This document shows, in pieces, positions 54,135 through 63,531 of a stretch of DNA of 64,000 nucleotides (positions are counted from its first letter, which is position 1; each line of letters opens with the position of its first letter). Source of the DNA: Actinomycetota bacterium. Lineage in GTDB: Bacteria > Actinomycetota > Acidimicrobiia > Acidimicrobiales > Ilumatobacteraceae. Below the pieces are notes generated by a model. It saw only the letters and a program-made list of their open reading frames with translations. It was not told the DNA's origin and did not search any database. Made by a program: the position numbers and the translations under genes. Location: assembly GCA_030645495.1 (NCBI GenBank), contig JAUSLV010000011.1:382659-446658 (forward strand), in the 5' to 3' direction.

Positions 54135-54766
54135 AGCCAGCGCCAGTCGCCGGCGGGCCAGATCACCACGAACGCACGGCCGATGATGTCGTCGTACTTG
54201 ATCGGGCCGAGCTGTGTGTCGCGGCTGTCCTTCGACCCGCCACGGTTGTCGCCCATCACGAACACCGTCTCGGGCGGCACGGTGAGCGGGGCCTGTTCGC
54301 CGCCACAACTGGTGGGCGTGACCACCGCGTCGTCGAGGTACGGCTCGACGAGCACCTGCCCGTCGATGTACAGCACACACGAGCGGTACTCGACGGTTTC
54401 GCCGGGTAGGGCGACGACACGCTTGATCAAGTCGCGCTCGCCAACGGCCTCCATGGTCTTCAGGACCACCACATCACCACGGCGCGGATCGTGCAGGCGA
54501 TAGCTCAGCTTGTTGACGAGCACCCGGTCGCCGTCGTGCAACGTGCTGTACATCGACGAACCGGACACGGCGAACTGCTGCAGCACGAACTGGCGCACGA
54601 GCAGCGCGGCGCTGATGGCCACCACCACGACCACGAACCACTCGATCCAGGAGCTCGACTTGCTGCGCTTCTTCGCGACACCGCTCGCCGAGTCGGTGTC
54701 GACCGGTTCGATGACGTCGTCGCTGTTGGACTCGATCTCGGTGGGTCGGTATTGGTCGTCGGACAT
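54131..54766 (-). CDS. lepB: Signal peptidase I
   Basis: 211-residue membrane protease that removes signal peptides after Sec or Tat export. A single transmembrane segment (WIEWFVVVVVAISAALLVRQ) is followed by the catalytic Ser in VSGSSMYSTLHDGDRVLVNK, the catalytic Lys in RDLIKRVVALPGETVEY and the box E motif VFVMGDNRGGSKDSR. A disordered acidic N-terminus of about 35 residues precedes the helix. The ATG has TAGCGT ending at -9, a near-leaderless arrangement. Confidence 0.95.
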   Translation of the reverse strand: MSDDQYRPTEIESNSDDVIEPVDTDSASGVAKKRSKSSSWIEWFVVVVVAISAALLVRQFVLQQFAVSGSSMYSTLHDGDRVLVNKLSYRLHDPRRGDVVVLKTMEAVGERDLIKRVVALPGETVEYRSCVLYIDGQVLVEPYLDDAVVTPTSCGGEQAPLTVPPETVFVMGDNRGGSKDSRDTQLGPIKYDDIIGRAFVVIWPAGDWRWL

Positions 54767-54816
54767 CGGCTAGCACGCTACCGGTCGGCGGCCCGCATGA
54801 CCCGTCGCACACGGCT

Positions 54817-56175
54817 TCAGAGCGACGCGATCAGCTTCTCCACGCGCTCGTCGCGGCTGCAGAACGGGTCTTTGCAGAGCACGGTGCGCTGCGCCTGGTC
54901 GTTCAGCTTCAGGTGCACCCAGTCGACCGTGTAGTCACGTTTGCGCTCCTTGGCGCGCTTGATGAACTCGCCGCGCAGGCGGGCACGGGTGGTCTGGGGC
55001 GGGGTGTCGATCGCGTCGTCGATGTCGTGATCGATGCACATCCGCTCGACCATGCCACGATCCTGCAGTTTGTAGAACGGGCTGCGCTCGCGCGAGATGT
55101 CGTGGTACTGCAGATCCAGCAACTGCACGCGTGGGTCGCCCAGTTCGAGGCCGTGGCGAGCGCGGAAGGCTTCGATGAGGCGGTACTTGATCACCCAATC
55201 CACCTCTCGATCCAGCTTCAGAGGGTCGTTCTCGATCGTGCTGACGCAGTGTTCCCACATCTCCAACGCCTTCTGCTCCATCGGCGGAAAGCCCTTCGAG
55301 TCGGCGTAGCGCAGCGCCCGGTCGAGGTACTCGCGTTGGATGTCGAGCGCACTGACCTCGCGTCCGTTCGAGAGGCGCACCTTGCGCCGGCAGGTGGGGT
55401 CGTGGCTGATGTCGCGGATCGCGCGGATCGGGTTCTCCAGCGTCATGTCGCGCAGGATCACGGTGGGATCCTCCAACATCCGCAACATGCACGCTGCCGC
55501 ACCGACCTTCACGAACGTGGTGTATTCGCTCATGTTGCTGTCGCCCACGATCACGTGCAGCCGCCGGTACTTCTCCGCGTCGGCGTGCGGCTCGTCGCGA
55601 GTGTTGATGATCGGGCGACTACGGGTGGTCGCGCTGCTGACGCCCTCCCAGATGTGCTCGGCGCGCTGGGCCATGGAGAACACTGCGCCACGCGCGGTTT
55701 GCGACACCTTGCCTGCGCCGGTGTAGATCTGCCGGCTCACCAGGAACGGGATGAGCACCTCGGCGTAGTGGGCCATGTCGTCGGTGCGGCTGGTGAGGTA
55801 GTTCTCGTGGCAGCCGTAACTGTTGCCGGCGGAGTCGGTGTTGTTCTTGAACAGGTAGCACGTGCCGCGGATGCCTTCTTCACGGAGCCGCGGCTCGGCT
55901 CCGAGCAGCAGGCTCTCCAGGATCCGCTCGCCGGCCTTGTCGTGCACCACGAGGTCGTAGAGGCTGTCGCACTCCGGGGTGGCGTACTCGGGGTGCGAGC
56001 CGACGTCGAGGTACAGGCGCGCACCGTTCTGCAGGAACACGTTGCTGCTGCGCCCCCAACTGACGACGCGCCGAAACAGGTAGCGGGCCACCTCGTCGGG
56101 GCTGAGCCGGCGCTGGCCGCGGAGCGTGCACGTGATGCCGTACTCGTTCTCGAGACCGAAAATGCGGCGCTCCAT
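54817..56175 (-). CDS. pafA: Pup-protein ligase PafA
   Basis: 452 residues, the length of the M. tuberculosis enzyme. PafA uses ATP to join the C-terminal Glu of Pup to substrate lysines. The carboxylate-amine-ligase fold is seen in [20 protein letters not shown] (the E-N-E-Y ATP/Mg site), [40 protein letters not shown] and [20 protein letters not shown]. It lacks the ~40-residue insertion typical of Dop and starts [13 protein letters not shown]; the longer reading frame is discarded. TACGGT ends at exactly -7, predicting a leaderless mRNA. lepB follows downstream and prcA lies upstream, with an HD-GYP gene between on the other strand. Confidence 0.95.
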   Translation of the reverse strand: MERRIFGLENEYGITCTLRGQRRLSPDEVARYLFRRVVSWGRSSNVFLQNGARLYLDVGSHPEYATPECDSLYDLVVHDKAGERILESLLLGAEPRLREEGIRGTCYLFKNNTDSAGNSYGCHENYLTSRTDDMAHYAEVLIPFLVSRQIYTGAGKVSQTARGAVFSMAQRAEHIWEGVSSATTRSRPIINTRDEPHADAEKYRRLHVIVGDSNMSEYTTFVKVGAAACMLRMLEDPTVILRDMTLENPIRAIRDISHDPTCRRKVRLSNGREVSALDIQREYLDRALRYADSKGFPPMEQKALEMWEHCVSTIENDPLKLDREVDWVIKYRLIEAFRARHGLELGDPRVQLLDLQYHDISRERSPFYKLQDRGMVERMCIDHDIDDAIDTPPQTTRARLRGEFIKRAKERKRDYTVDWVHLKLNDQAQRTVLCKDPFCSRDERVEKLIASL

Positions 56176-56181
56176 GCGCGC

Positions 56182-56187
56182 ACCGTA
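56182..56187 (-). promoter_or_regulatory. -10 element of pafA, leaderless geometry
   Basis: TACGGT on the minus strand ends exactly 7 bases before ATG 56175. Confidence 0.6.
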
Positions 56188-56297
56188 GCGCATCGATTCT
56201 TCGCGGCCGCCGCAGTGTTGGCATTCGTCACCGCTCGAGGAGTACGTTGATTCCAAACCGGGCGTTGTGGCGGGGCTCGCACTCGAGGTGACTGAGC

Positions 56298-57371
56298 ATG
56301 CTGACTGACCACAGAGCGGTGACGAACGACACGGTCCTCAACCGGGCCGCGGTTGATGCCCTTTCTGCCCATGTGGCGCTGTGTGACAAGCATGGCGTCA
56401 TCCTCGGTGTCAATGCCGCCTGGCGGCAGTTTGCCGACGACAACGGTGGTGGCCTTCCCGACTACGGCATCGGTCTCAACTACCTCCGCGTGCTGGAGGC
56501 TGCCGTGGAATGGGCACGTGTTAACGGCGCCACGAAGACGGAGATCGCCGTCACGCACGGTGTGCGCGTCGGATTCAGCGACGTGCTCTCAGGTCGCCTC
56601 CCCCGCTTCCAGATCGAGTACCGCTGCGACGCACCGGGCACGCCCCGGTGGTTCCTCCTCACGATCAGTCGAGTCACCGACCACCCCTTCGCCTCCGTCC
56701 TCGTCGCTCACGAGAACACCACCGCGATCAAGGACGCCGAGGCGGCTCAGCACGAGCACCAACGAGTGATGGCGGGCGAGTTCAGCAGCGTCATCGAGGC
56801 GATTGCACGCCTCATCGAGCAGCGCGATCCGTACACGGCGGGGCACCAGCGCGGCTCGGTAGGCTGGTGCAACTTCATCGCCGACGAGATCGGGTTCGAC
56901 GACGACCGGCGCCAGGGCCTGCTGCTCGGCGCCGGCATCCACGACATCGGCAAGATTGCCGTCCCGGCTGAGATCCTCACTCGCCCCGGCCGACTCAGTA
57001 CGCTAGAGATGGAGATGATCCGTGGGCACGCGGCTGCCGGGTACGACGTGCTGCGCGACATTGCTTTCCCCTGGCGCATTGCCGACATGGTGCACCAGCA
57101 CCACGAGAACTTCGACGGCAGTGGGTATCCACTGGGGCTTGCCGGCGAGGAGATCTGCATTGAGGCACGAATCATCGCCGTGGCCGACATGTTCGACGCG
57201 ATGACGTCGCACCGTCCGTACCGTGCCGCGCACACCGTCGGCGATGCGATCGACGAGCTGCGCCGGATGAGTGGCACTCGCTACGACCCCGAGGTCGTGA
57301 CAGCGATGCTACGGGTGATCGAGCGGGAGATGTCGGACGCGATGTCGGTCACCAAAGGGTCGCAAGGCTGA
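56298..57371 (+). CDS. PAS-HD-GYP domain protein, putative c-di-GMP phosphodiesterase
   Basis: 357 residues. The N-terminal ~150 residues form a PAS-like sensor ([40 protein letters not shown]). The C-terminus is an HD-GYP domain with the metal site [20 protein letters not shown] and the diagnostic [25 protein letters not shown] enzymes linearise cyclic-di-GMP. A GAGGTG ribosome binding site lies six bases before ATG 56298. It sits on the opposite strand between pafA and prcA, an unusual place for signalling; its 3' end is convergent with prcA. Signal unknown. Confidence 0.93.
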   Translation: MLTDHRAVTNDTVLNRAAVDALSAHVALCDKHGVILGVNAAWRQFADDNGGGLPDYGIGLNYLRVLEAAVEWARVNGATKTEIAVTHGVRVGFSDVLSGRLPRFQIEYRCDAPGTPRWFLLTISRVTDHPFASVLVAHENTTAIKDAEAAQHEHQRVMAGEFSSVIEAIARLIEQRDPYTAGHQRGSVGWCNFIADEIGFDDDRRQGLLLGAGIHDIGKIAVPAEILTRPGRLSTLEMEMIRGHAAAGYDVLRDIAFPWRIADMVHQHHENFDGSGYPLGLAGEEICIEARIIAVADMFDAMTSHRPYRAAHTVGDAIDELRRMSGTRYDPEVVTAMLRVIEREMSDAMSVTKGSQG

Positions 57372-57426
57372 ACCAATCGGCGGCAGTGAGCACTTCTCTC
57401 GATGCAGCCCCCAGTGGGTAACGGGC

Positions 57427-58107
57427 TCAGCCCGTCAGCGCCTCGGCCACGAACTCGTCGGTGAGCCGCCGGAAGCACCGCCGGCCGTTGAGCCGTGAGA
57501 GGACCGCGACTTCCAGATCGGTGGCGGCCAACACGCGGTCGGTGCCGCTGAGGGCCTTTGTGGCGGCTTGCACGACAGTGGCGAGCGCCTGGCCCTCCGC
57601 GTAGGACTCCTTCATCCGTCCGCCGATGGCTTCCGCGTCACCGCCCAGCACCGTGTAGGTGCGCTCGTCGATCACGGTGCCGTCGTACAGGATGTGGAAC
57701 ATCTGGTCGCCTGCCGAGGCGACGCCCACTTCGGCAACGAGGATCTCCACCTCGAGCGGCTTCATCTCGTGGGTGAAGATCTGCCCGAGGATCTGCGCAT
57801 AGTTGTTGGCCAGGCTGCGGGCATCGACGTCGTCGCGGCTGTACTGGAACCCCTTGAGGTCGGCGGCGCGAACGCCGGCGACCCGCAGTTGGTCGAACTC
57901 GTTGTATTTGCCCACACCGGCGAACGCGATGCGGTCGTAGATCTCGCTGATCTTGCGCAGCGTGTTGCTGGGGTTCTCGGCCACCAGCACGATCCCGTCG
58001 GCGTAGCGCACGGCCACGGCGGCGCGCCCGCGGGCAATGCCCTTGCGCGCGTAGTCGGCACGGTCTTTCATCACCTGCTCGGGGGCGACGTAGAAGGGCA
58101 TGTTCAT
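57427..58107 (-). CDS. prcA: Proteasome alpha subunit PrcA
   Basis: 226 residues. PrcA forms the outer rings of the 20S core and gates the pore. Features include MNMPFYVAPEQVMKDRADYA with the gating N-terminal helix, RGRAAVAVRYADGIVLVAEN, IYDRIAFAGVGKYNEFDQLR and YAQILGQIFTHEMKPLEVEI. No N-terminal threonine nucleophile, as expected for the alpha type. The start overlaps the prcB stop (ATGA), so the two are translationally coupled. The longer frame upstream is a shadow of prcB. A small inverted repeat covers the stop codon region. Confidence 0.95.
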   Translation of the reverse strand: MNMPFYVAPEQVMKDRADYARKGIARGRAAVAVRYADGIVLVAENPSNTLRKISEIYDRIAFAGVGKYNEFDQLRVAGVRAADLKGFQYSRDDVDARSLANNYAQILGQIFTHEMKPLEVEILVAEVGVASAGDQMFHILYDGTVIDERTYTVLGGDAEAIGGRMKESYAEGQALATVVQAATKALSGTDRVLAATDLEVAVLSRLNGRRCFRRLTDEFVAEALTG

Positions 58108-58895
58108 CGGCTGCGCACCTCCGTCACGATCGACTCGAACACCGTGGCGAGCTCGCTGTCGTCGAGCCGCTGCCACCCGTCGGTGGTGATGGTGGCCACC
58201 ACCGGGTAGATGCCGCGCAACGCGTCGACCCCGCCGGTGGCGGAATCGGCGTCGGCGGCCTCCCACAGGCCACGGCACGCGAGTGCCACCGCAGCGGCAC
58301 GATCGAGCGCATCGCGCCAGCCGATCTTGATCACCGTGCCGGCATGAAGGCTGCCGGAGCCCGTGGCCACGTAGTCGTGCTCTTCGTAGCGGCCACCGGT
58401 GACGTCGTAGGTGAACAACCGGCCGACGCTGCGCAGCAGGTCGTAGCCGGCGAAAATGGGTATCACCACCATGCCTTGCATTGCTGCCGGCAGGTTGCCG
58501 CGCACCATCATGCTCAGCTGGTTGGCCTTACCCTCCAGGCTGAGGTGCGTGCCCTCCACCTTCTCGTAGTGCTCGAGCTGCAGCTGGAACAGCTTCACCA
58601 TCTCCATGGCGGGCCCGGCGGCACCGGCGATGGCGACACCGCTGTACTCGTCGGCCTGCACCACCTTCTCCATGCCACGGTGGCTGATCAGGTTGCCGCT
58701 GGTGGCACGCCGATCGCCGGCCATCACCACACCGTCGGCATAGCGCAGTGCGACGCACGTGGTGGCGTGCGGCACCGACAGCTCGGCGGCAACCGCTCCG
58801 CTGACCTCGATCGAGGCGCCCAGCCCGACACGTTTGAGCAACTCGGGAAAGCTGGAGCCGGGGTCGGCGCCCGGTGTGAACATCGGCATCGACAT
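58104..58895 (-). CDS. prcB: Proteasome beta subunit PrcB
   Basis: 263 residues with a propeptide. Autocleavage before the Thr of HATTCVALRYADGVV exposes the catalytic Thr nucleophile; the following VVMAGDRRATSGN contains the conserved Asp/Arg of the active site. EGKANQLSMMVRGNLPAAMQ, VIPIFAGYDLLRSVGR and WEAADADSATGGVDALRGIY match actinobacterial PrcB. Possible starts are GTG 58910 (overlapping pup), ATG 58895 and ATG 58889. I prefer 58895 since AAGGGTGG lies 5' of it and it clears the pup stop. PrcB forms the two inner rings that cut substrates. Confidence 0.95.
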   Translation of the reverse strand: MSMPMFTPGADPGSSFPELLKRVGLGASIEVSGAVAAELSVPHATTCVALRYADGVVMAGDRRATSGNLISHRGMEKVVQADEYSGVAIAGAAGPAMEMVKLFQLQLEHYEKVEGTHLSLEGKANQLSMMVRGNLPAAMQGMVVIPIFAGYDLLRSVGRLFTYDVTGGRYEEHDYVATGSGSLHAGTVIKIGWRDALDRAAAVALACRGLWEAADADSATGGVDALRGIYPVVATITTDGWQRLDDSELATVFESIVTEVRSR

Positions 58896-58899
58896 GGTG

Positions 58900-59094
58900 C
58901 TACTGGCCACCCTTTTGCACGTACGACTTCACGAAGTCCTCAGCGTTGGTCTCCAACACTTCGTCGATCTCGTCGAGCAGGTCGTCGAGTTCGGCCTTCA
59001 GCTTGTCGCCGGTGGCGGCAACCACGGGTGCCTCGTCGACGGTCTCCTCGGTGCGGGCGGGTGTCGGTTTCTGCTTCTGCGTTCGCTCAGCCAT
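58900..59094 (-). CDS. pup: Prokaryotic ubiquitin-like protein Pup
   Basis: 64 residues, disordered with a coiled-coil C-terminal half ([20 protein letters not shown]) and ending [11 protein letters not shown]. The Gln end must be deamidated by Dop before ligation by PafA, as in mycobacteria. The N-terminal part is the unfolding initiator for Mpa and the helical part its binding site. An AGAGGA ribosome binding site lies upstream of ATG 59094. It is in the order dop-pup-prcB-prcA, the standard operon. Confidence 0.97.
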   Translation of the reverse strand: MAERTQKQKPTPARTEETVDEAPVVAATGDKLKAELDDLLDEIDEVLETNAEDFVKSYVQKGGQ

Positions 59095-59133
59095 GTGGTC
59101 CTCTGCGTGTACGAAGTGCTCGCATCACTTGCC

Positions 59134-60630
59134 TCACGACCCCAGCTTGGCCAGCAGCTCGGCCGGGGTCTCGCTCTCGTCGATCAACCTAGCCACGTAT
59201 TCGGCAGTGCCGCGCAACGGTTCCATCATCGGTACGCGGCGCAACGGGTCGCGACCGATGTCGAACACGATGCTGTCCCAGTTGGCGGCGGCGATCTGGT
59301 CGGGCCACTTCGCCAGGCACCGTCCGCGGAAGTAGGCACGCGTCGTTGTGGGCGGTTCGGTCATTGCCCGGTGCACGTCGGCCGGGTCGGTGAGCACGTC
59401 GAGGCCCACCTTGCGCGCCAGGCACTTGTCGGCGCGCAGGTCGTGGTACTGCAGGTCGAGTGCCTTCAGGCGGGCGTCGCCGGGGCGTGCGCCGTGACGT
59501 TCGGCGTAAGCGTTCACGATGCGCCGCTTCGCCACCCAGTCCACCTGGTGGGCCACGCTGTCGGGATCCCGCTCCAGGCCGCTGAGGATGCCCTCCCACA
59601 GGCCCAGCACTTCCGTGCCCACGTCCTCCCCCACTGCCTCCAGGCCGTGCGAGCGCTCGTACTTGCGGGCTCGCTCGAGCAGCTCGAACTGCACCTGCAG
59701 CGCCGTGATGCGGCGACCGTTGCGCAGCAGGATCGTGCGCTGCAGCGACGGGTCGTGGCTCACCTGCCGGATCGCGTTCACCGGGTTGGCGATCGTGAGG
59801 TCGTCGCCCAACACGTCGTCCTCGATCATCGCCAGCACGATGCATGCGGCGCCCAGCTTCACCAGGGTGGCGGTCTCGCTCATGTTGGCGTCGCCGACGA
59901 TCACGTGCAGCCGCCGGTACTTGGTGGGGTCGCAGTGGGGTTCGTCGCGGGTGTTCACGATCGGCCGCTTCAGCGTGGTCTCCAAGCCCACCTCTTCCTC
60001 GAAGAAGTCGGCGCGCTGGCTCAGCTGGAACGGCACCTCGCCGGCACTCGTGCCCGGCAGCTCGCACCCCACCTTGCCGGCGCCCACCACCACCTGGCGG
60101 GTGACGAAGTGCGGCGTGATCTGCTGCACGATCCGGGCGAACGGCACCTCGCGGGCGACGAGGTAATTCTCGTGGCAGCCATAGCTGTTGCCCTTGCCGT
60201 CGGAGTTGTTCTTGTGGCACAGCACCTCTGCGCCGCTGGGCAGCAGCGCCTGCGCGGCACGCATGCTGGCCCACACGATCTCTTCTGCAGCTCGGTCGAA
60301 CACCAGCGCCTCGCGAGCGGTGAGGCACTCGGGGGTGCTGATCTCGGGGTGTGCGTGATCCACGTAGTAGCGCGCGCCGTTGGTGAGCACGGCGTTCACC
60401 AGGCTGGTCTCGATCTCGGGCATCAGCAGGTCGTCGATGCGGAACCCGCGGGCGTCGCTGCCGGGGTGTTCGTCCTCGAAGTCCCATCCGACCCGCCGTG
60501 AGTTGGCTGCCAAGTAGGCGTTGATCAGCAACGACGAAGCCGTCACCGGGTTGGCCGCAGTGTCGGACACGGGCCCGCGCACGAGAATGCCGTACTCGGT
60601 CTCGATGCCGCAGACCTTCGGAATGGCCAT
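59134..60630 (-). CDS. dop: Pup deamidase/depupylase Dop
   Basis: 498 residues, PafA homologue of the Dop type. MAIPKVCGIETEYGILVRGP holds the E-T-E-Y catalytic/Mg site; the Dop-specific loop follows as [60 protein letters not shown] and QVSHDPSLQRTILLRNGRRI match the family. It deamidates Pup-Gln and removes Pup from substrates. ATG 60630 is the natural start; an earlier in-frame ATG (60663) precedes a TAGGGT hexamer that ends at -8. Its 5' region contains a C-rich tract and a large palindrome. Confidence 0.95.
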   Translation of the reverse strand: MAIPKVCGIETEYGILVRGPVSDTAANPVTASSLLINAYLAANSRRVGWDFEDEHPGSDARGFRIDDLLMPEIETSLVNAVLTNGARYYVDHAHPEISTPECLTAREALVFDRAAEEIVWASMRAAQALLPSGAEVLCHKNNSDGKGNSYGCHENYLVAREVPFARIVQQITPHFVTRQVVVGAGKVGCELPGTSAGEVPFQLSQRADFFEEEVGLETTLKRPIVNTRDEPHCDPTKYRRLHVIVGDANMSETATLVKLGAACIVLAMIEDDVLGDDLTIANPVNAIRQVSHDPSLQRTILLRNGRRITALQVQFELLERARKYERSHGLEAVGEDVGTEVLGLWEGILSGLERDPDSVAHQVDWVAKRRIVNAYAERHGARPGDARLKALDLQYHDLRADKCLARKVGLDVLTDPADVHRAMTEPPTTTRAYFRGRCLAKWPDQIAAANWDSIVFDIGRDPLRRVPMMEPLRGTAEYVARLIDESETPAELLAKLGS

Positions 60631-60668
60631 GACCGGCACCCTAATCCGCATTGCCGGCCCCATCCCCG

Positions 60669-60720
60669 CGTTCCCCCCACCTCACCCCGCCCCCACCCCG
60701 CCCCCACCCCGCCCCGCCCC
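60669..60720. repeat. C-rich tract with tandem CCCCACCCCG-type units
   Basis: Blocks of four to six C separated by short A/G steps (CCCCGCCCCCACCCCG repeated). The complementary strand, which is the dop template-side sense strand, therefore carries more than four G-runs, enough for G-quadruplex or i-motif formation, 40-90 bases upstream of the dop start. Confidence 0.75.
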
Positions 60721-60725
60721 AGGTT

Positions 60726-60772
60726 GCGTTTGTAGAGAAGCGCAGCATGACGCTGCGGTTCTCTACAAACGC
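60726..60772. repeat. Large nested palindrome upstream of the SCO6745-family gene
   Basis: A perfect 14-base outer stem (GCGTTTGTAGAGAA with TTCTCTACAAACGC) is continued by a 6-base inner stem (CGCAGC with GCTGCG) around the 5-base loop ATGAC, with one mismatched pair between. The arms are AT-richer than surroundings. It lies 26 bases before ATG 60798. Confidence 0.85.
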
Positions 60773-60797
60773 GGCGACCGTGGGGCAGACTTCGGGG

Positions 60798-61670
60798 ATG
60801 ACGGATTGGTTCGAGGTCACCCGGCGGAACGCGCGCAGCGTGCAGACCACGATCGGCTGGATCTATTGGGATCCGGGTGCGGTGCAGCGCTACCAGGCGC
60901 TGGGGCTGCCGGAGGGCTTCGCCGGCCCGCTGGGCTACATCGCCGCTCGCTCCGCCCCGCTCGCCGGTGCCGGGCCGGAGGCCGTGATCGCTGCGTTCGG
61001 CTCGATCAGCCGGATGGGCATCGAGGGTGCCTTCAGGCTGCTGGGCACGCCCGACCGGTTCCGCGAGTTGTGGGACGCCCGCGACGCTGCGGTGGCCGAG
61101 GGACTGCGCACGTTCACGCCCGAGATCGTCGAGCCGCTCACGCGGTACGGCGAGTTGCTGTGGCCCGTGGTGCAGCAACTCCCCCAAGTGGGTCGGGTGT
61201 TCTTCGGCGCCCACCTGGCGATGCCCCGGCCCACGGACCCACTGCTGTCCGGCTGGCACGCGATCAACTGCCTGCGCGAGTGGCGTGGCGACACCCACTG
61301 GGCCTTGGTGGTCGCTGCCGGCCTCACTCACGCCGAAGCGTCGATCCTGCACAACGCCTGGCTGGGCTACGAGCCCGATTGGCTGGCGAAGTCGCGTGGC
61401 AGCACACCCGACGACATTGAGCAGGGCTGGCACCGCCTGGAGACCAAGGGCCTCGCCGGTGATCGCACGGTCACTGCGGATGGCATCGCGCTGCGCCAAC
61501 GGCTCGAGAACGACACCGACCGGCTGACCACCTTGCCGTGGGAACTGCTGGGCGAGGCCGACTCGACTCGTTTCGCTGAACTGTTCGAGCCGCCGTGCGT
61601 CACGCTGTTGCAGCGCGTCGACATCACCGCCGGCCCCAACTACCAACCGGCCTCGCGGCTGCGGACGTAG
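60798..61670 (+). CDS. SCO6745-family protein (paralogue 2)
   Basis: 290 residues of the SCO6745 family, the larger relative of the protein at 24880. Typical segments are GWIYWDPGAVQRYQALGLPE, GPLGYIAARSAPLAGAGPEA, GAHLAMPRPTDPLLSGWHAI and NCLREWRGDTHWALVVAAGL, then an HTH-like AEASILHNAWLG. The C-terminal half is helical and acidic. Function unknown. ATG 60798 follows CAGACT at exactly -7. It sits on the plus strand between the dop and arc genes of the Pup-proteasome cluster, convergent with arc after 2 bases. That position is shared with no known proteasome factor that I recall. Confidence 0.78.
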   Translation: MTDWFEVTRRNARSVQTTIGWIYWDPGAVQRYQALGLPEGFAGPLGYIAARSAPLAGAGPEAVIAAFGSISRMGIEGAFRLLGTPDRFRELWDARDAAVAEGLRTFTPEIVEPLTRYGELLWPVVQQLPQVGRVFFGAHLAMPRPTDPLLSGWHAINCLREWRGDTHWALVVAAGLTHAEASILHNAWLGYEPDWLAKSRGSTPDDIEQGWHRLETKGLAGDRTVTADGIALRQRLENDTDRLTTLPWELLGEADSTRFAELFEPPCVTLLQRVDITAGPNYQPASRLRT

Positions 61671-61672
61671 CG

Positions 61673-63409
61673 CTAGAGGTACTGGCCGGTGGCGACGCGC
61701 TCGATGGCGCGGCCGCCGGTGCTGGTGACGGCCTCGCGGCCCTTCACCAGGGTGCGGATGAACACGATCCGCTCGCCCTTCTTGCCGCTGATCTTCGCCC
61801 AGTCGTCCGGGTTCGTCGTGTTCGGCAGGTCCTCGTGCTCCTTGTATTCCTGGCGGATGCTGTCCAGGAGGTCGTCGAGGCACACGCCACGGGCGCCGCC
61901 GGCGATGACACGCTTGATCGCCAGCTTCTTGGCCCGGCGCACGATGTTTTCGATCATTGCCCCTGACGCGAAGTCCTTGTAGTAGAGGATCTCCTTGTCG
62001 CCGTTCTGGTACGTGACTTCGAGGAACTGGTTGGCCGCATCGTCGCGGTACATCTCGGCCACCGTCGCGTCGATCATCGACGGGATGTCGGCACCGGCAG
62101 CGATCGGGATCTCATCGGTGAGGTACTGGGCGAAGATCTGCTTCGCCGCAGTCTGGTTGGGGCGTTCGATCTTGATCTTCACGTCGAGGCGGCCAGGGCG
62201 CAGGATCGCCGGGTCGATGAGGTCTTCACGGTTCGTCGCCCCGATCACGATCACGTTGCGCAGGCCCTCGACACCGTCGATCTCGGCCAGCAACTGCGGC
62301 ACGATCGTGCTCTCCATGTCGCTGCTGATGCCCGAGCCACGGGTGCGGAACATCGAGTCCATCTCGTCGAAGAACACGATGACCGGCCAGCCCTCTTCGC
62401 TCTTCTCACGCGCCCGCTGGAACACGAGGCGGATCTGGCGCTCGGTTTCTCCGACGTACTTGTTGAGCAGCTCGGGGCCCTTGATGTTGATGAAGTAGCT
62501 GCGGCCCTTCTCGCCCCCGGTCTTCTCGGCCACCTTCTTGGCGAGCGAGTTGGCGACGGCCTTGGCGATCAGCGTCTTGCCACAGCCGGGCGGGCCGTAG
62601 AGCAGGATGCCCTTGGGTGCGGGCAGACGGTGCTCGGCGAACAAGTCGCTGTACAGGAATGGCAACTCCACTGCGTCGGCGATCTGCTCGATCTGCGTGT
62701 CGAGGCCACCGATGTCGGCGTAGGAGATGTCGGGCACCTCCTCCAGCAGCAGATCCTCCACCTCGGGCCGTTGCAGCTTCTCGAGCAGCAGGTTGCTGCG
62801 CGTGTCGAGCCGCATGGTGTCGCCACTGCGCAGGTGCACACCACGCAGCGAGTCGGACAACTCGCAGACGCGCTCTTCGTCGGCGCGGCCGGTGACCACC
62901 GCGCGCACGCCATCGTCGAGCAGCTCTTTGATCGTGACCACTTCGCCGGTGATCTCGGACTGCCTGGCCAGCACAACGTTGAAGCTCTCGTTGAGCACGA
63001 CCTCGGCCCCTCGGTCGACCGCGTCGTGCTCGATGTCGGGGTGCAGGCCGACGCGCATCTTGCGGCCGGCGGTCAGCACGTCGACCGTGCCGTCGTCGTT
63101 CTTGCCCACCACCACGCCGTACGCGGATGGCGGCTGGGTGAGCTTCTCGACCTCTTCGCGGAGCGATGCGATGTGCTCGCGCGCCTCGCGCAGCGTGTAG
63201 CTGAGCTTCTCGTTCTGCGATGTGGCCTGCGCGAGCTGGCCCTTGGTTTCGAGCAGGCGCTCCTCCAGCGCACGCTGGCGCTTGGGTGCGTCGGCCAGCT
63301 TGCGCCGCAGTTGGTTGATCTCCTCGTCGAGCACGGTGACCTGCGCCTGCAGGATCGCGATCGACTCCTGGGTGTCAGTGTGCGGCTCGCGTGCGTCACC
63401 GTCGCTCAT
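61673..63409 (-). CDS. arc: Proteasomal ATPase ARC/Mpa
   Basis: 578 residues. The N-terminal coiled coil ([20 protein letters not shown]) captures Pup; two OB domains follow; the AAA domain has Walker [21 protein letters not shown], Walker [12 protein letters not shown] and SRH region [20 protein letters not shown]. The C-terminus ends ERVATGQYL, the GQYL signature that docks into PrcA pockets to open the gate. The ATPase unfolds pupylated proteins and feeds the core. TAGGTT (63421-63416) ends exactly 7 bases before the ATG, suggesting a leaderless transcript. It is the first gene of the minus-strand Pup region. Confidence 0.97.
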   Translation of the reverse strand: MSDGDAREPHTDTQESIAILQAQVTVLDEEINQLRRKLADAPKRQRALEERLLETKGQLAQATSQNEKLSYTLREAREHIASLREEVEKLTQPPSAYGVVVGKNDDGTVDVLTAGRKMRVGLHPDIEHDAVDRGAEVVLNESFNVVLARQSEITGEVVTIKELLDDGVRAVVTGRADEERVCELSDSLRGVHLRSGDTMRLDTRSNLLLEKLQRPEVEDLLLEEVPDISYADIGGLDTQIEQIADAVELPFLYSDLFAEHRLPAPKGILLYGPPGCGKTLIAKAVANSLAKKVAEKTGGEKGRSYFINIKGPELLNKYVGETERQIRLVFQRAREKSEEGWPVIVFFDEMDSMFRTRGSGISSDMESTIVPQLLAEIDGVEGLRNVIVIGATNREDLIDPAILRPGRLDVKIKIERPNQTAAKQIFAQYLTDEIPIAAGADIPSMIDATVAEMYRDDAANQFLEVTYQNGDKEILYYKDFASGAMIENIVRRAKKLAIKRVIAGGARGVCLDDLLDSIRQEYKEHEDLPNTTNPDDWAKISGKKGERIVFIRTLVKGREAVTSTGGRAIERVATGQYL

Positions 63410-63415
63410 GGCAGG

Positions 63416-63421
63416 AACCTA
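63416..63421 (-). promoter_or_regulatory. -10 element of arc, leaderless geometry
   Basis: TAGGTT on the minus strand ends exactly 7 bases before ATG 63409. Confidence 0.6.
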
Positions 63422-63531
63422 ACACCGCGAACGTCCAAGATTGATCGCAGGTTCGTCGCATGGACTTCGCACGACAGAGGCCGACCTGTATGCTCACACT
63501 TGTCTGACCCTCGGAATTAGGAGACAACAAC

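Noticed and set aside
57419-57433. Inverted repeat ACGGGCT-C-AGCCCGT at the prcA stop
   Set aside because: Loop of one base and partly coding; too short to call a terminator.
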